Shown piece after piece: positions 1-8,333 of a stretch of DNA of 64,000 nt. Position 1 is the first letter of the stretch. Each line of letters opens with the position of its first letter. This stretch comes from Pseudomonas nitroreducens (lineage in GTDB: Bacteria > Pseudomonadota > Gammaproteobacteria > Pseudomonadales > Pseudomonadaceae). The stretch lies in contig NZ_JACHLI010000012.1 in NCBI RefSeq assembly GCF_014204515.1, positions 1-64,000 on the forward strand, written 5' to 3'. The position numbers were made by a program, and so were the translations under genes. The notes beneath the pieces are model-generated. The model saw only the letters and a program-made list of their open reading frames with translations, ran no database searches and was not told the origin of the DNA.

Positions 1-23
1 TAATTGCCCGTGAGGCTTGACCA
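1..23 (+). rRNA. 23S ribosomal RNA, 3' end (partial)
   Basis: The window opens inside the last two dozen bases of a 23S rRNA gene. The tail GTGAGGCTTGACC matches the conserved 23S 3' terminus, whose CTTGACC pairs with the 5' end of the molecule. The exact mature end (about 22-24) is an estimate. The spacer at 24-157 leads to the first 5S gene and shows no tRNA. Confidence 0.8.
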
Positions 24-157
24 TATAACACCCAAACAATTTGCGTGTTGTACGGTGAAGACGTAACGAACCGAAAGTTCGTGTGAACCGCAAATTACCT
101 GTCACATACCCGAATCTGGATGAGCGTGTGCACTTGCCACGAGCGTCCATAAAGAAT

Positions 158-276
158 TGCTTGACGACCATAGAGCGTTGGAACCACCTGATCCCATCCC
201 GAACTCAGTAGTGAAACGACGCATCGCCGATGGTAGTGTGGAGTTTCTCCATGTGAGAGTAGGTCATCGTCAAGCT
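158..276 (+). rRNA. rrf: 5S ribosomal RNA, copy 1
   Basis: About 119 nt with the Pseudomonas 5S sequence. It starts TGCTTGACGACCATAGAG, carries the loop sequence CCCGAACTCAGTAGTGAAAC, and ends GGTCATCGTCAAGCT, which pairs with the 5' end to form helix I. It lies about 135 nt after the 23S end, as the normal last gene of an rrn operon. It differs from copy 2 at two positions (177 and 220), which pair with each other in helix II. Confidence 0.97.
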
Positions 277-287
277 CCTATCCCAAG

Positions 288-319
288 ACCCCTGGTCAGC
301 ATCGCTGGCCGGGGGTTTT
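288..319 (+). terminator. Rho-independent terminator after 5S copy 1
   Basis: A 13-bp stem (288-300 with 304-316), containing two G-U pairs and closed by a 3-nt loop, is followed directly by TTTT. It should end the rrn transcript before the second 5S gene, so copy 2 either relies on read-through or has its own promoter. Confidence 0.85.
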
Positions 320-378
320 GCTTATTAGTGTAAGCAACCCGAATTCGGATGAGCGCTCAGGCGAGCATCCAACCGAAT

Positions 379-497
379 TGCTTGACGACCATAGAGCATT
401 GGAACCACCTGATCCCATCCCGAACTCAGTAGTGAAACGATGCATCGCCGATGGTAGTGTGGAGTTTCTCCATGTGAGAGTAGGTCATCGTCAAGCT
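379..497 (+). rRNA. rrf: 5S ribosomal RNA, copy 2 (tandem duplicate)
   Basis: A second complete 5S gene of the same length as copy 1, with two substitutions: A398 for G and T441 for C. These are 5S positions 20 and 63, which pair in helix II, so a G-C pair has become A-U and the fold is kept. The upstream flank (about 320-378) also resembles the flank of copy 1 (for example GAATTCGGATGAGCG against GAATCTGGATGAGCG), so the duplicated unit includes leader sequence. Confidence 0.97.
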
Positions 498-510
498 TCT
501 AATTCCGAAG

Positions 511-546
511 CCCCCGATCCGCGAAAGCGGGTCGGGGGTTTTGTTT
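511..546 (+). terminator. Rho-independent terminator after 5S copy 2
   Basis: A 12-bp GC-rich stem (511-522 with 527-538, one G-U pair) and a GAAA tetraloop are followed by a T-rich tail (539-546). It closes the rRNA region. Confidence 0.9.
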
Positions 547-573
547 TATGGGGCGGAAAAAGCCAATACGGGA

Positions 574-646
574 GCCCTATATAGGGCCAGTAACCCGGGA
601 CGGGTTATCCGCCGCGGCGGATAACGCTTGAGGCGTTATGCGCCCT
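574..646. repeat. Palindromic repeat cluster (GGATAACGC / GCGCCCTACG family)
   Basis: Four small palindromes stand side by side: a perfect 14-mer at 574-587, TAACCCG/CGGGTTA at 591-607, a CCGC/GCGG palindrome at about 608-621, and ATAACGC/GCGTTAT at 622-640, followed by GCGCCCTACG. The same units recur at 14547, 18930 and 54028 in this window, so this is a dispersed intergenic repeat. Nothing else is visible between the 5S terminator and the next gene. Confidence 0.75.
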
Positions 647-701
647 ACGACCGGCGTTTGCCGAGGGCCGTGAAGTGTGCGGTTCGCGTGCAGGCTCGCT
701 C

Positions 702-1160
702 CTACAAGTGGGCGAGGGGCTTGGTCATGATGAGGGTGCGTTCTTCGCCGTGGACCTGTTCGCGCAGCAGGCGATAGCCGAGGCGGGCGTAGAAGCGTTC
801 TGCGGTGAGAGAAGAGGGGACCAGCAAGGCCTCTACGCCGCGCTCCAGGGCGGCTTTCTCGATTTGGCCCATCAGGGCCTGGCCGATGCCCTTGCGCTGC
901 TGCTGTGGCGCTACGAAGAGGCTGCGCACGGTACTGCCATCCAGCGCGCCGGTGCCGACGATCTGATCGCTCAGCAATGCAACGAAGACCAGGCGCTGCT
1001 GCAGCAGTTCTATCACCCGCTCAGGCGTGAAATGCGCGACTACCGAGTCGATGACGCTTGCCGGGTAATCCTGGCTGTTGCTCTCCCTGACGGCTGCCAC
1101 GATCACTCGGCTGATGGCGGCAGCGTCTTCGCTGCGGGCCTGTCTGATCTTCAATTCCAT
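702..1160 (-). CDS. GNAT family N-acetyltransferase
   Basis: A 152-residue protein with the single-domain GCN5-related acetyltransferase layout. The acetyl-CoA pyrophosphate-binding motif is seen as VRSLFVAPQQQRKGIG (Q/RxxGxG type), followed by a helix and a C-terminal AERFYARLGYR segment typical of the fold. The substrate cannot be deduced. The start at 1160 (MELKIRQ) was chosen because GGAG lies 7 nt upstream; an upstream in-frame ATG at 1211 would add 17 residues but has no such site. It is a separate transcription unit downstream of the fabB terminator. Confidence 0.88.
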   Translation of the reverse strand: MELKIRQARSEDAAAISRVIVAAVRESNSQDYPASVIDSVVAHFTPERVIELLQQRLVFVALLSDQIVGTGALDGSTVRSLFVAPQQQRKGIGQALMGQIEKAALERGVEALLVPSSLTAERFYARLGYRLLREQVHGEERTLIMTKPLAHL

Positions 1161-1235
1161 CTGTGCGCTCCCTGGTGTCCGGCTTGCCCATCCTGAAGGG
1201 ATTGGGCGCAATGGGATAGAGCGGAATCGCAGGCA

Positions 1236-1263
1236 ACAAAAAAGGCGCCCTGGGGCGCCTTTT
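1236..1263 (-). terminator. Terminator of the fabAB operon
   Basis: Inverted repeat AAAGGCGCCC/GGGCGCCTTT (1241-1250 with 1253-1262), flanked on the plus strand by an A-run. Read on the minus strand this gives a stem followed by a T-run just after fabB. Confidence 0.85.
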
Positions 1264-1279
1264 CTGTTCAGGTCACTGA

Positions 1280-2497
1280 TCAGCCGTTGTGGCGTTTCAG
1301 GACCAGGGTGGCGTTGGTGCCGCCGAAGCCGAAGCTGTTGCTCATGACGGTGTCGATCTTCGCGTTTTCGCGGGTTTCGCGCAGGATCGGCAGGTCGGCG
1401 ACTTCCGGGTCCAGCTCGTCGATGTTGGCGGAGGCGGCAATGAAGTTGCCTTCCATCATCAGCAGGCAGTAGATCGCCTCGTGAACGCCAGCGGCGCCCA
1501 GGGAGTGGCCGGACAGGCTCTTGGTGGAGCTGATGGCCGGGGCGTTGCTGCCGAACACTTCACGCACGCCACGGATTTCGGCAACGTCGCCGACCGGGGT
1601 GGAGGTGCCGTGGGTGTTCAGGTAGTCGATCGGGGTGTCAACGGTCGACAGGGCCTGCTGCATGCAGCGGATGGCGCCTTCGCCGCTCGGGGCGACCATG
1701 TCGTAGCCATCGGACGTCGCACCGTAGCCAACGATTTCGGCGTAGATCTTGGCGCCACGCTTGAGGGCGTGTTCCAGCTCTTCGACCACGACCATGCCGC
1801 CGCCGCCAGCGATGACGAAACCGTCACGCTTGGCGTCGTAGGCGCGGGAGGCCTTTTCCGGGGTGTCGTTGTACTGGGTGGAGAGGGCGCCCATGGCGTC
1901 GAACAGGCAGCTCTGGCTCCAGTGTTCTTCCTCACCGCCGCCGGCGAAGACGACGTCCTGCTTGCCCAGCTGGATCTGTTCCATGGCCTGGCCGATGCAA
2001 TGCGCGCTGGTGGCGCAGGCCGAGGAGATGGAGTAGTTCACGCCCTTGATCTGGAAGGGAGTGGCCAGGCACGCGGAAACGGTGCTGCCCATGGTGCGGG
2101 TGACGCGGTATGGGCCGATGCGCTTGACGCCCTTCTCGCGCAGGGTGTCGATGGCTTCCATCTGGTTCAGGGTGGAAGCGCCGCCGGAGCCGGCGATCAG
2201 GCCGGTGCGCGGGTTGGAGATCTGCTCGGGGCTGAGGCCGGAGTCCTTGATCGCCTGTTCCATTGCCAGGTAGGCATAAGCGGCGGCGTCGCCCATGAAG
2301 CGGAAGACCTTGCGGTCGATCAGCTCTTCCAGGTTCAGATTGACCGAACCGGAAACGTGGCTGCGCAGGCCCATCTCGGCGTAGCTGGGGTTGTGGCGGA
2401 TGCCAGCACGGCCTGCACGCAGGTTGGCGGAGACGGTGTCTTTGTCATTGCCCAGGCAGGAAACGATGCCCAGACCGGTGATCACGACGCGACGCAT
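1280..2497 (-). CDS. fabB: 3-oxoacyl-ACP synthase I (FabB)
   Basis: Beta-ketoacyl-ACP synthase I of type II fatty acid synthesis, which elongates cis-unsaturated acyl-ACPs made by FabA, in the cytoplasm. The 405-residue length matches FabB (E. coli 406). The catalytic triad is visible: Cys in SSACATSAHCIG, His in NTHGTSTPVGD and His in SLSGHSLGAAG. The start MRRVVITGLG at 2497 is the family start; the open frame runs further upstream into fabA. It lies 10 bp downstream of fabA, giving the usual fabAB operon, with a terminator after it. It corresponds to PA1609 by order. Confidence 0.98.
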   Translation of the reverse strand: MRRVVITGLGIVSCLGNDKDTVSANLRAGRAGIRHNPSYAEMGLRSHVSGSVNLNLEELIDRKVFRFMGDAAAYAYLAMEQAIKDSGLSPEQISNPRTGLIAGSGGASTLNQMEAIDTLREKGVKRIGPYRVTRTMGSTVSACLATPFQIKGVNYSISSACATSAHCIGQAMEQIQLGKQDVVFAGGGEEEHWSQSCLFDAMGALSTQYNDTPEKASRAYDAKRDGFVIAGGGGMVVVEELEHALKRGAKIYAEIVGYGATSDGYDMVAPSGEGAIRCMQQALSTVDTPIDYLNTHGTSTPVGDVAEIRGVREVFGSNAPAISSTKSLSGHSLGAAGVHEAIYCLLMMEGNFIAASANIDELDPEVADLPILRETRENAKIDTVMSNSFGFGGTNATLVLKRHNG

Positions 2498-2507
2498 GCG
2501 GATACCC

Positions 2508-3023
2508 TTAGAAGCTGTCAGTGGAAGTGAACAGGCCGACGCGGAGGCCTTCGGCGCTGTAGATTTCGCGGCCATCGACGCTGACGGTGCCGTCGGCGAT
2601 GGCCAGGATCAGCGAACGATTGATCGTACGCTTGATGTGAATGTTGTAGGTGACTTTCTTGGCGGTCGGCAGGACCTGGCCGAAGAACTTCACTTCACCC
2701 GAACCCAGGGCGCGGCCGCGGCCGGGGTTGCCCTGCCAGCCGAGGTGGAAGCCTACCAGCTGCCACATGGCGTCCAGGCCCAGGCAGCCCGGCATGACGG
2801 GGTCGCCTTCGAAGTGGCAGGCGAAGAACCACAGGTCGGGATTGATATCCAGCTCGGCGACCAGTTCGCCCTTGCCATACTTGCCGCCGACCTCACTGAT
2901 GTGGGTGATGCGGTCGATCATCAGCATGTTGGGGGCGGGCAGTTGCGCATTACCCGGGCCGAAGAGTTCGCCGCGGCTGCAGCGCAACAGGTCTTCTCGG
3001 GTGAAGGCGTTTTGTTTGGTCAT
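2508..3023 (-). CDS. fabA: 3-hydroxydecanoyl-ACP dehydratase/isomerase (FabA)
   Basis: A bifunctional dehydratase and trans-2/cis-3 isomerase, the branch point to unsaturated fatty acids in anaerobic-type synthesis. Its 171 residues are the standard length. The hot-dog active-site segment CHFEGDPVMPGCLGLDAMWQ carries the catalytic His and Asp. It is the first gene of fabAB, followed by fabB after 10 bp. About 140 bp upstream lies an imperfect palindrome that may be a regulator site (see 3161). It corresponds to PA1610. Confidence 0.98.
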   Translation of the reverse strand: MTKQNAFTREDLLRCSRGELFGPGNAQLPAPNMLMIDRITHISEVGGKYGKGELVAELDINPDLWFFACHFEGDPVMPGCLGLDAMWQLVGFHLGWQGNPGRGRALGSGEVKFFGQVLPTAKKVTYNIHIKRTINRSLILAIADGTVSVDGREIYSAEGLRVGLFTSTDSF

Positions 3024-3160
3024 GCGAGCTCCTCAAAAATCCTGGATAGCAGGCGTTGTCTGGCTTGTGCCTGCGGCGCCGCGTTCCGTTGTTGTTGTCA
3101 CGGTGTCATGCGGCAGCCTAGTCATAGACTATTGCCTTTAAGTGAAAGTCACAGCAATCG

Positions 3161-3176
3161 GCGAACGCTTGTTCAC
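3161..3176. promoter_or_regulatory. Candidate TetR-type operator upstream of fabA
   Basis: GCGAAC-gctt-GTTCAC is an inverted repeat with five of six arm positions matching, 138-153 bp upstream of the fabA start. In P. aeruginosa the TetR regulator DesT acts on fabAB and desCB, and a GTGAAC/GTTCAC-like palindrome would fit such a regulator. The assignment to DesT is inference. The region 3024-3254 holds no gene. Confidence 0.35.
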
Positions 3177-3254
3177 TTTTCGCCGCTGCCAGGTTTCCCT
3201 GTCGGGACGCAGGCCCCGGGCCGGTCCGCAGTTTGCGGGCAAGCGCTCCGTCGA

Positions 3255-5171
3255 TCAACGACCTGGAGCAACCCAGCGCTGCAGAATCCGCTGCAGCTCC
3301 GCGCGTTTGAACGGTTTGGCCAGGTAGTCGTTCATCCCGGCCTCCAGGCAGGCTTCACGGTCGCCCTGCAGCGCGTTGGCGGTCAGGGCGATGATCGGCA
3401 CCTGCTCGCCGCCCGGCCGTGCGCGGATCTGCCGGGTGGCTTCGTAGCCGTTGAGTACCGGCAGGCGGCAGTCCATCAGGATCGCCGCATACTCGCCGCG
3501 CTCGGAAGTGCGCACTGCCTGGGCGCCATCACCCACCAGCGTGACGCGATAACCCAGGCTGCGCAACATAGCTTCTATGACCGTTTGATTCACCGGGTTG
3601 TCCTCCACCAGCAGCACGGACTGACCAGTGGCAGGCGCTTCGCCGGCGTTGGCGCCGTCCTCTGCGGCACTCTGCCGCTGGCGGAAGGGCAGGGGAATTT
3701 CCAGGGTGAAGGTCGAGCCGCAGCCTTCCTCGCTGACCGCGCCCAGGGTGCCGCCCATCCGTTCGGCCAGGGTGCGTGCGATGGACAGGCCCAGCCCGGT
3801 GCCGCCGTAGCGCCGCGAGGTGGACGAGTCGGCCTGCTGGAAGGCTTCGAACATGTGCTCCAGGCGCTCGCGGGAGATGCCGATGCCGCTGTCCTGCACC
3901 GAGCAGCTGAGCCACAGCACCTCGTCGTCCAGCGCCTGCCAGGTGGCTTCCAGGCGCACGCCGCCTTCTTCGGTGAATTTCAGCGCGTTGCCCAGCAGGT
4001 TGACCAGGATCTGCCGGATGCGCGTCGGGTCGCCCTGCACCTCGAGGTGATCGAGGCCGTCCTGGATTTCCATTTCCAGCGCCAGGCCGCGCTGCTGGGC
4101 GCTGTGCTGGAAGACCTGGAGGGAGCTCTGGATCAGCTCCAGCAGGTTGAACGGGATGCGCTCCAGCTCCAGGGCGCCGCGCTCGACGCGGGAGAAGTCG
4201 AGGATGTCGTTGATCACCTTGAGCAGGTGCTCGGTGGATTCGGTGGCCAGCGCGCTGTACTCGGCCTGCTCCTGGTTGAGCTCGGTGGTTTCCAGCAGCT
4301 GCAGCATGCCCAGCACGCCGTTCATCGGGGTGCGCAATTCGTGGCTCATCATCGCCAGGAAGTCGGACTTGGCGCGGTTGGCCTCTTCGGCTTCCTCCCG
4401 CGCCGCTACCAGTTGGGCGATGCTGCGGTCCTGCTCCAGGCTGGCCTGCTGCAGGCCGCGGGCGAGGTTGTTGATGTGCCGGGCGAGGTCGCCGACTTCG
4501 CCGTCGTCGGGTACCGGCAGGGTGGTGTGGTAGTCGGCGGTCTGGATCGCCTGCACGGCGCGGCCCATGGTGCGGATCGGCGCGGCCAGGCGGCGGGCCA
4601 GGCGGCGCGCCAGCAGGTAGGTGAGGATCAGCGCGAACAGCGCGAGCAGGCTGGCCTTGAGGAGGATTTCCTGCTGCCGCTGGCTGAAGGCGTCGCTGGC
4701 CATGCCGACCACCACGCGGCCGAGGTAATCGCCGCTGGGCGGGGCGGCAGCGGGCAGCATGTCGTTGGAGCTGGCCAGGTCGCTGCCGTCGAGGGCGATG
4801 TTCTCGCGCTGGATCGAGGCGTGGAAGATTTCCACCTTGGTGCTCGCCTGGGCGGGATCCGCGGCGTGCTCGACGTAGACGAGGATGTTGTCGCCACGGT
4901 CGCGCACTTCGATGAATCTCACGTGGGCGGTGCCCAGGGTGGCGCGCAGCAGGCTCTGCAGCACCGGCAGGTTGCCGGAGATCACCCCGTACTCCGCCGC
5001 CGGCGCCAGTTGGTTGGCGATCAGCTGGCCGGTGTGGTTGGACTCCAGGCGCAGGTCCTGCAGCCGTGAGTAGGTGAAGTAGCCGGTGAGCAGCACGGTC
5101 AGCAGCAGCGCCGGGCCAAGGCTGATGGCCAGCATGCGCGTCTGGATGTTCCAGCTCTGGCGGGAACTCAT
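3255..5171 (-). CDS. Hybrid sensor histidine kinase/response regulator (PA1611-like)
   Basis: A 638-residue membrane sensor kinase. Domains in order: membrane segment at about 14-36, periplasmic region to about 168, second membrane segment 169-188, HAMP 189-242, dimerization domain with phospho-acceptor His277 in MSHELRTPMNG, ATPase with N-box N391/N395, DSGIGI and GGTGLGLSI, then a receiver with Asp567 in ILMDCRLPVLNGYEA and Lys at 619. There is no Hpt domain, so a separate Hpt protein is expected. By position next to fabA it matches PA1611, known to interact with RetS and feed the HptB branch of the Gac/Rsm network. Its start overlaps the stop of the upstream binding-protein gene by 4 nt (ATGA), which implies coupled translation. 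Confidence 0.94.
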   Translation of the reverse strand: MSSRQSWNIQTRMLAISLGPALLLTVLLTGYFTYSRLQDLRLESNHTGQLIANQLAPAAEYGVISGNLPVLQSLLRATLGTAHVRFIEVRDRGDNILVYVEHAADPAQASTKVEIFHASIQRENIALDGSDLASSNDMLPAAAPPSGDYLGRVVVGMASDAFSQRQQEILLKASLLALFALILTYLLARRLARRLAAPIRTMGRAVQAIQTADYHTTLPVPDDGEVGDLARHINNLARGLQQASLEQDRSIAQLVAAREEAEEANRAKSDFLAMMSHELRTPMNGVLGMLQLLETTELNQEQAEYSALATESTEHLLKVINDILDFSRVERGALELERIPFNLLELIQSSLQVFQHSAQQRGLALEMEIQDGLDHLEVQGDPTRIRQILVNLLGNALKFTEEGGVRLEATWQALDDEVLWLSCSVQDSGIGISRERLEHMFEAFQQADSSTSRRYGGTGLGLSIARTLAERMGGTLGAVSEEGCGSTFTLEIPLPFRQRQSAAEDGANAGEAPATGQSVLLVEDNPVNQTVIEAMLRSLGYRVTLVGDGAQAVRTSERGEYAAILMDCRLPVLNGYEATRQIRARPGGEQVPIIALTANALQGDREACLEAGMNDYLAKPFKRAELQRILQRWVAPGR

Positions 5172-6088
5172 GGTTTCTCTCCTTCGGCGAGGCGCCGCGC
5201 GAGGTCCGCGTCGCCTGGCAGGTCGATGCCGAGCGAACGCGCCACCTGGCGGTTGCTCTGCACCTTGAAGCGTTCGGGGTAGAGGCTGCGGGGCCAGTGC
5301 TCCGTCGGCTCGTCGAGCAGGGTGTCGAGGGTCTCCAGCCAGTCGTCCTGGTCGCTGTAGCTGCTGGCCAGGCTGCCGGCCTTGACGAAGGCGGCGCTGG
5401 GGCCGATCAGCGGACGGTTCTCGGCATAGGCGCTGAGCAGGATGCCCTTGATGGTCTGCGCGTTATAAAGCTGTTTGTCGTCCAGCCCGAGCAGCAGGTC
5501 ACTGCGACCGAGCAGTTCGCGCAGCGGGCGGCCGTCTTCGGCGCGGGTCTGCAGCTCGCTGACCAGCTCCACGCCGAGCCGCCCGGCGGCCTGACGAAGC
5601 TCGTCGAGGAGGAACTCGCTGGTAGGCCCGAGCAGCACGCCAATCCGCTGCGGGCGCGGGGTGAGCAGCAGGGCCAGTCGCATCTGGCGGGCCGGCGGCG
5701 GATCGCTCCACAGCAGGCTCAGGTGCGGCACGTCGCGTTCGCCCATCACCTGCCGGGCCTCGACACGGCTGACCAGCAGGGTCAGCGCCGGTGGCGCATC
5801 GTGGCTGGCCAGGCGCCAGTTCAGCGCGCCGCTGCCCAGCAGCAGCAGGCGGGTTTCAGCGTCGAGGGCGGCGGCGGGCGGCAGGTCTTCGGGGGATTCC
5901 AGGCGCACCTGGTCGCCTGGACGGCGCTCGGCCAGGGCCTTGGCGAAGTCCTCCAGGGCCGGGCTGCGCTCGCTGCTCACCAGCAGGATGTCGCGGGCCT
6001 GGGCCGGCAGCGCGAAGAGACAGGCCAGCCCGAGGAGCAGGGCGGCGAGGAGATTTCCGGGGCTCATCCTTGAGCGGCGGGCAGGCAT
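5168..6088 (-). CDS. Periplasmic substrate-binding-like protein
   Basis: A 306-residue exported protein with an N-terminal hydrophobic signal ending in ALPAQA, so probably periplasmic. The body resembles the ABC-transporter substrate-binding family of PF04392 type (RIGVLLGPTSEFLLDELRQAAGRLG followed by a second alpha/beta lobe), though no permease or ATPase gene is nearby. It begins one base after the TonB-receptor stop and overlaps the kinase start by 4 nt. The tight packing suggests it helps the kinase sense a ligand taken up by the receptor; this is inference. The ligand is unknown. A start at 6067 is possible. Confidence 0.75.
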   Translation of the reverse strand: MPARRSRMSPGNLLAALLLGLACLFALPAQARDILLVSSERSPALEDFAKALAERRPGDQVRLESPEDLPPAAALDAETRLLLLGSGALNWRLASHDAPPALTLLVSRVEARQVMGERDVPHLSLLWSDPPPARQMRLALLLTPRPQRIGVLLGPTSEFLLDELRQAAGRLGVELVSELQTRAEDGRPLRELLGRSDLLLGLDDKQLYNAQTIKGILLSAYAENRPLIGPSAAFVKAGSLASSYSDQDDWLETLDTLLDEPTEHWPRSLYPERFKVQSNRQVARSLGIDLPGDADLARRLAEGEKP

Positions 6089-6089
6089 G

Positions 6090-8198
6090 CTAGAAATCCA
6101 CCTCGGCGCTGAAGTAGAGCAGGTGGCGGCTGTCGTAGCGGTTTTCCGGCCAGGTCAGCGGTTCGTCGTCCAGGCGCTGCTGCAGCACGCCGGCCAGTTC
6201 CAGCGCCGCACGGCCCAGGGGGATGCGCTTGGCCACGCGCAGGTCGACGCGCTCGAAGCGGTGCTGGTTCAGCGCGTCGTCACCGTAATAGAAGACCGAA
6301 CTGGACCAGCCGCGTCCCCAGTCGCGCATCCAGCCGGCCGAGCCGCTGTTGCGCGCGGTGAGACGCTGGTCGTAGCGGCTGCTGGCGTCGTAGTCGACAT
6401 AGGCATAGGTCAGGCGCACGCGGTCCTGCCGCGTCAGGCGCCAGTCCAGCTGGGTTTCCGCGCCATGGAAGCGGATGTCGTTGTGGTTGCTCGGTTCGAA
6501 GTCGGAGACCTTCAAGGGATCGCTGATCAGCCCGTGGATTTCGTCGTAGTAGGCTTTGATGTCGACGGCGAGTCCGAGTTCGTCGAACTGGCCGTTGTAG
6601 CCGACTTCCCGCGAGCGCATGCGTTCCTGGTCGAGATCGCCAGGGCCACGGGCGCGGGCGAAGTAGTAGGCGCTGGACTGGCCGTAGACCGGGGCCGAGA
6701 GGTTGCGCACCCGGTAGCTCCAGTTCACGTCGTTCTCGTACATGTCCGGCGAGCGCACCGCTTCGGAGTACACCGCGCGCAGGCTGTGGCGCGGGTTGAT
6801 CAGGTAGTTGAGGGCAAGGCGCGGGCTGACCGAGCTGCCGGACAGCGCATCGTCCTCCACCATCGCGCCGCCCTGCAGCAGCCAGTGTGGCGTCAGGTGC
6901 CATTCCAGCTGGCTGAACAGGCGCCAGATGTCGTTGTTCACCGTGCCGCCGAAGTAGGTTTCCGAGGTGGCCTGGTCGTGGCGGTAACTCAGGCCGCTGA
7001 CCAGCCGCACGCCGTCGGCGAGGCTGAGGGTGTCCTGCAGCTCCAGGTCGTAGCGGGTCTCGCGGATGTTCTGGTTCACCTGGCCGCACACCGGCAGGTA
7101 GGCACCATTGGCCAGCTGTTGCAGCACCTGCCCGGCCAGCGCCTGTTCCTGGGCCGAGCCGCGGGGAATCCTGGGCAGCGATTCGGCCAGGTCGTCGACG
7201 TACTTCGGGCTCAACGACCAGAGCTGCGCGAGCTGCGGGCTGAAGGCGATGGCGGCTTCGCAGGCGCCGAACTGCTGCAGGCGCTCCCAGTGCTCGGCGT
7301 AGCCCTGCACGTACAGGCTGTGCTTGGGGTTGATGTCGAAGGTCCAGCGCAGGGAGCCGGCGTAGTCGCGGGCGGTCAGGTCGGAATTGTCGTCGCCGGC
7401 GGCGATGTTGCCGAAGACCGGCTGGTAGTCGTAGGGCCGCTGGTTGCTGCCTTCCTTCGCGGCGAGCTGCCAGTCCAGGCTGTTGCGTGGGTCGAGGCTG
7501 TGGCTGGCGACCAGGTTGAAGCGGCTCAGGCGGCGGCCGTCGCGGTAGTCGCGGTCGAACTGGTCGTGGTCGAAGCCGTCGTCCTCCTGGCCGGAGAGCG
7601 ACAGCCGATAGTCGCCGGAGCGGTCGTGCAGGCCCTGGCTGGCGTACCAGTCGCGGACGCCGTTCTGTCCGGCGGTGTATTTCAGCCGGGTGCCCTGGCT
7701 GTCGGCGGGCTTGCGGGTGAGGATGTTGATCACCCCCATCAGCGCGTTGGCGCCGTAGCTCGCGGCGTTGGGGCCGCGGAAGACCTCGATGCGGTCGATG
7801 TCCTCGATGGCCACCGGGATATCGCTCCAGTCCACCGTGGCCAGGCCGGGGCGGTACACCGAGCGGCCGTCCACCAGCACCTGCAGGCGCCGCGCCTCGG
7901 TGACGTTGGTGCCGTGGTAGTTCACCGTGGCCTGGTTGCCCGACAGGTAGCCGACCATCATGCCCGGCACCAGGCGCATCAGTTCGGGGATGTCGCGGGC
8001 GCCGGAGGCCTTGATCAGGTCGCGGTCGAGCACCGTCATGCTGCCGGGCACTTCCGCCGGGGATTGCTTGAGCCGCGTCGCGGTCAGAACTTCGGGGACG
8101 TCGAGGCTGTCCACGAACAGGTCGCCCGCCACGGCTTTGCCGGCCAGCAGGGCGGCAAGCAGGGAGAGCGGCAAAGGGGCGCGGGCGGTACGCTGCAC
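6090..8198 (-). CDS. TonB-dependent outer membrane receptor
   Basis: A 702-residue protein with a signal peptide (cut near AGKAVAG), a plug domain at about 40-165 containing the classical segments VLVDGRSVY, IEDIDRIEVFRGPNAASYG and GVINILTRK, and a long C-terminal part rich in alternating aromatic strands that ends in Phe (SAEVDF), as outer-membrane barrels do. It takes up an unknown ligand with energy from TonB-ExbBD. It is the first gene of the receptor, binding protein, sensor-kinase set and corresponds by order to PA1613. No Fur-box-like sequence was obvious in the 180-bp divergent region toward gpsA. Confidence 0.93.
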   Translation of the reverse strand: MQRTARAPLPLSLLAALLAGKAVAGDLFVDSLDVPEVLTATRLKQSPAEVPGSMTVLDRDLIKASGARDIPELMRLVPGMMVGYLSGNQATVNYHGTNVTEARRLQVLVDGRSVYRPGLATVDWSDIPVAIEDIDRIEVFRGPNAASYGANALMGVINILTRKPADSQGTRLKYTAGQNGVRDWYASQGLHDRSGDYRLSLSGQEDDGFDHDQFDRDYRDGRRLSRFNLVASHSLDPRNSLDWQLAAKEGSNQRPYDYQPVFGNIAAGDDNSDLTARDYAGSLRWTFDINPKHSLYVQGYAEHWERLQQFGACEAAIAFSPQLAQLWSLSPKYVDDLAESLPRIPRGSAQEQALAGQVLQQLANGAYLPVCGQVNQNIRETRYDLELQDTLSLADGVRLVSGLSYRHDQATSETYFGGTVNNDIWRLFSQLEWHLTPHWLLQGGAMVEDDALSGSSVSPRLALNYLINPRHSLRAVYSEAVRSPDMYENDVNWSYRVRNLSAPVYGQSSAYYFARARGPGDLDQERMRSREVGYNGQFDELGLAVDIKAYYDEIHGLISDPLKVSDFEPSNHNDIRFHGAETQLDWRLTRQDRVRLTYAYVDYDASSRYDQRLTARNSGSAGWMRDWGRGWSSSVFYYGDDALNQHRFERVDLRVAKRIPLGRAALELAGVLQQRLDDEPLTWPENRYDSRHLLYFSAEVDF

Positions 8199-8292
8199 GG
8201 AACGGCCTTGTTCTCGGTTCTTATGGGTTCGGTCGATGTCTACAGCTAGACGTTTTCCACACGACGGATGTTAAACGAGGCTGCGCTGAATG

Positions 8293-8314
8293 CCAGTGCG
8301 GAGATCCGCACTGG
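8293..8314. promoter_or_regulatory. Perfect 10-bp inverted repeat upstream of gpsA
   Basis: CCAGTGCGGA-ga-TCCGCACTGG, in the divergent region between the TonB receptor gene and gpsA. It ends 20 bp before a TATAAT box, so it covers the place of the -35 element. It could be an operator or a small hairpin; no tail of Ts follows. Confidence 0.5.
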
Positions 8315-8333
8315 TCGCTCGCCGATGCGGCCT

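Noticed and set aside
318..584. 88-residue open frame on the plus strand
   Set aside because: It lies across the second 5S rRNA gene and its terminator; no ribosome-binding site and no protein-like composition.
2391..5069. 892-residue plus-strand open frame
   Set aside because: It runs antisense to fabA and the hybrid kinase, which have full family motifs.
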